Positions 63,440 to 64,000 of a stretch of DNA of 64,000 bases are shown here, piece after piece. This stretch comes from AG25 sp035517615 (GTDB taxonomy: Bacteria > Gemmatimonadota > Gemmatimonadetes > Gemmatimonadales > GWC2-71-9). The translations under genes were made by a program, and so were the position numbers. Location of the stretch: the NCBI GenBank assembly GCA_035517615.1, contig DATIYM010000018.1, forward strand, positions 1 to 64,000, written 5' to 3'. Below the pieces are notes generated by a model. That model was not told the DNA's origin, made no database searches, and saw nothing but the letters and a program-made list of their open reading frames with translations. The number at the start of each line of letters is the position of its first letter. The first letter of the stretch is position 1.

Positions 63440-64000
63440 TAGTCCAGTTGCCGTCTGATGAAGGTGGGAATCTCGAGCTCATTCACATCGGCCACGGGCG
63501 GCTGTGCGAGTGGTCGTTTGACCGGCGGCTCGACCGGCTTCACCACCCCGGGAGCGGGCGGCGTGCCCGGCCGGGTGATACGCTCCCGGAACGGCAGCAC
63601 CCCGGCCGCCGTCGCGCGCAGCGCGGCGTCGGTCGCCGCGTTCTGCTTTTCGAAGCCGGTCGCGATCACCGTGACGCGCAGCTCGCCGTGCATGGCGGGA
63701 TCGTTTACCGTCCCAAAAATGATTTCCGCCTCTTCTCCCGCGGCATCCTTGACGACGTCCGAAATCTGCGTGACCTCGCCGAGGGTGAGATCTTCACCAC
63801 CGGTGATGTTGATCAGCACGCCCGTCGCCCCCGCGATCGACACGTTGTCGAGCAGCGGGCTCGAGATCGCCTGCTGCACCGCTTCCATCGCGCGATTTTC
63901 GCCCCGCCCCGTGCCCGTGCCCATGATCGCGGAGCCGCCGTTCTGCATCACGGTGCGCACGTCCGCGAAGTCTACGTTCACGATGCCGGTGACGGAGATG
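63439..64000 (-). CDS. ftsZ: cell division protein FtsZ, 3' part
   Basis: The last 186 codons of FtsZ, cut by the window edge. Visible are NVDFADVRTVMQNGGSAIMG with the synergy-loop region, MGTGTGRGENRA, ATGVLINITGGEDLTL and DPAMHGELRVTVIATG. After a proline-rich linker comes the conserved C-terminal peptide LEIPTFIRRQLD, which binds FtsA/ZipA-type partners. The GTPase N-terminal half with GGGTGTG lies outside the window. Confidence 0.96.
   Translation of the reverse strand, partial: ISVTGIVNVDFADVRTVMQNGGSAIMGTGTGRGENRAMEAVQQAISSPLLDNVSIAGATGVLINITGGEDLTLGEVTQISDVVKDAAGEEAEIIFGTVNDPAMHGELRVTVIATGFEKQNAATDAALRATAAGVLPFRERITRPGTPPAPGVVKPVEPPVKRPLAQPPVADVNELEIPTFIRRQLD

Overview
The window looks like chromosomal DNA from a high-GC, diderm bacterium of the FCB group, most plausibly Gemmatimonadota. 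The reasons are a TonB-dependent receptor, several outer-membrane barrels and lipoproteins, a protein with a type IX secretion (T9SS)-style C-terminal domain, and heavy use of GTG/TTG starts with 4-base stop/start overlaps. The phylum is inferred from this gene style; no 16S or other phylogenetic marker was compared. Nearly all genes lie on the minus strand.

Layout. 1-3.3 kb: two tandem tRNA-Ser genes, a decayed tyrosine recombinase, small lipoproteins and two paralogous barrels (accessory region). 3.3-8.7 kb: tryptophanase, TadA, ClpB and a secreted protein with a sorting-like domain. 8.8-17.3 kb: a cobalamin riboswitch followed by btuF, btuC, btuD, btuB, a beta-propeller lipoprotein resembling BtuG, recO and selB. 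17.3-21.4 kb: a surface protein, a DUF151 nuclease-family protein, AhcY and MetK. 21.4-27.1 kb: a complete mannose-family PTS (EI, HPr, IIA, IIB, IIC, IID) with HPr kinase and a ribosome hibernation factor. 27-33.9 kb: a glycosyltransferase, nusB, the riboflavin genes ribH/ribBA/ribE/ribD, purM and a PfkB kinase. 33.9-39.3 kb: argS, an FmdB-type zinc ribbon protein, small envelope proteins, an MscL with a C-terminal zinc ribbon, a decayed gene fragment and a G-rich heptamer tract. 39.3-43 kb: methylmalonyl-CoA mutase catalytic subunit, an MtfA-like peptidase and PPi-type phosphofructokinase. 43-50.5 kb: ComEC, ComFB, MiaB, MtaB, an outer membrane protein and a lipoprotein. 50.5-64 kb: a truncated cytidine deaminase, deoB, alr, mazG, asnS, a PQQ-type propeller, recG, ftsY, a VWA-like membrane protein, hisA, an M23 peptidase and the 3' part of ftsZ.

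How the genes fit together. Cobalamin is a theme: a B12-sensing leader drives a whole uptake system from outer to inner membrane, and a B12-dependent mutase lies further on. Carbon flow is another: the PTS with HprK, the PPi-linked phosphofructokinase and the MtfA-like peptidase all belong to sugar uptake and control. Most of the rest is housekeeping (translation, tRNA modification, riboflavin, division, repair).

The items most worth a second look are the BtuG-like propeller next to BtuB outside Bacteroidota, arrays of a GGGAAGC heptamer inserted in frame into several genes, the truncated cytidine deaminase wedged by 4-base overlaps between two genes, the MscL-zinc ribbon fusion and the integrase remnant beside the tRNA-Ser pair.
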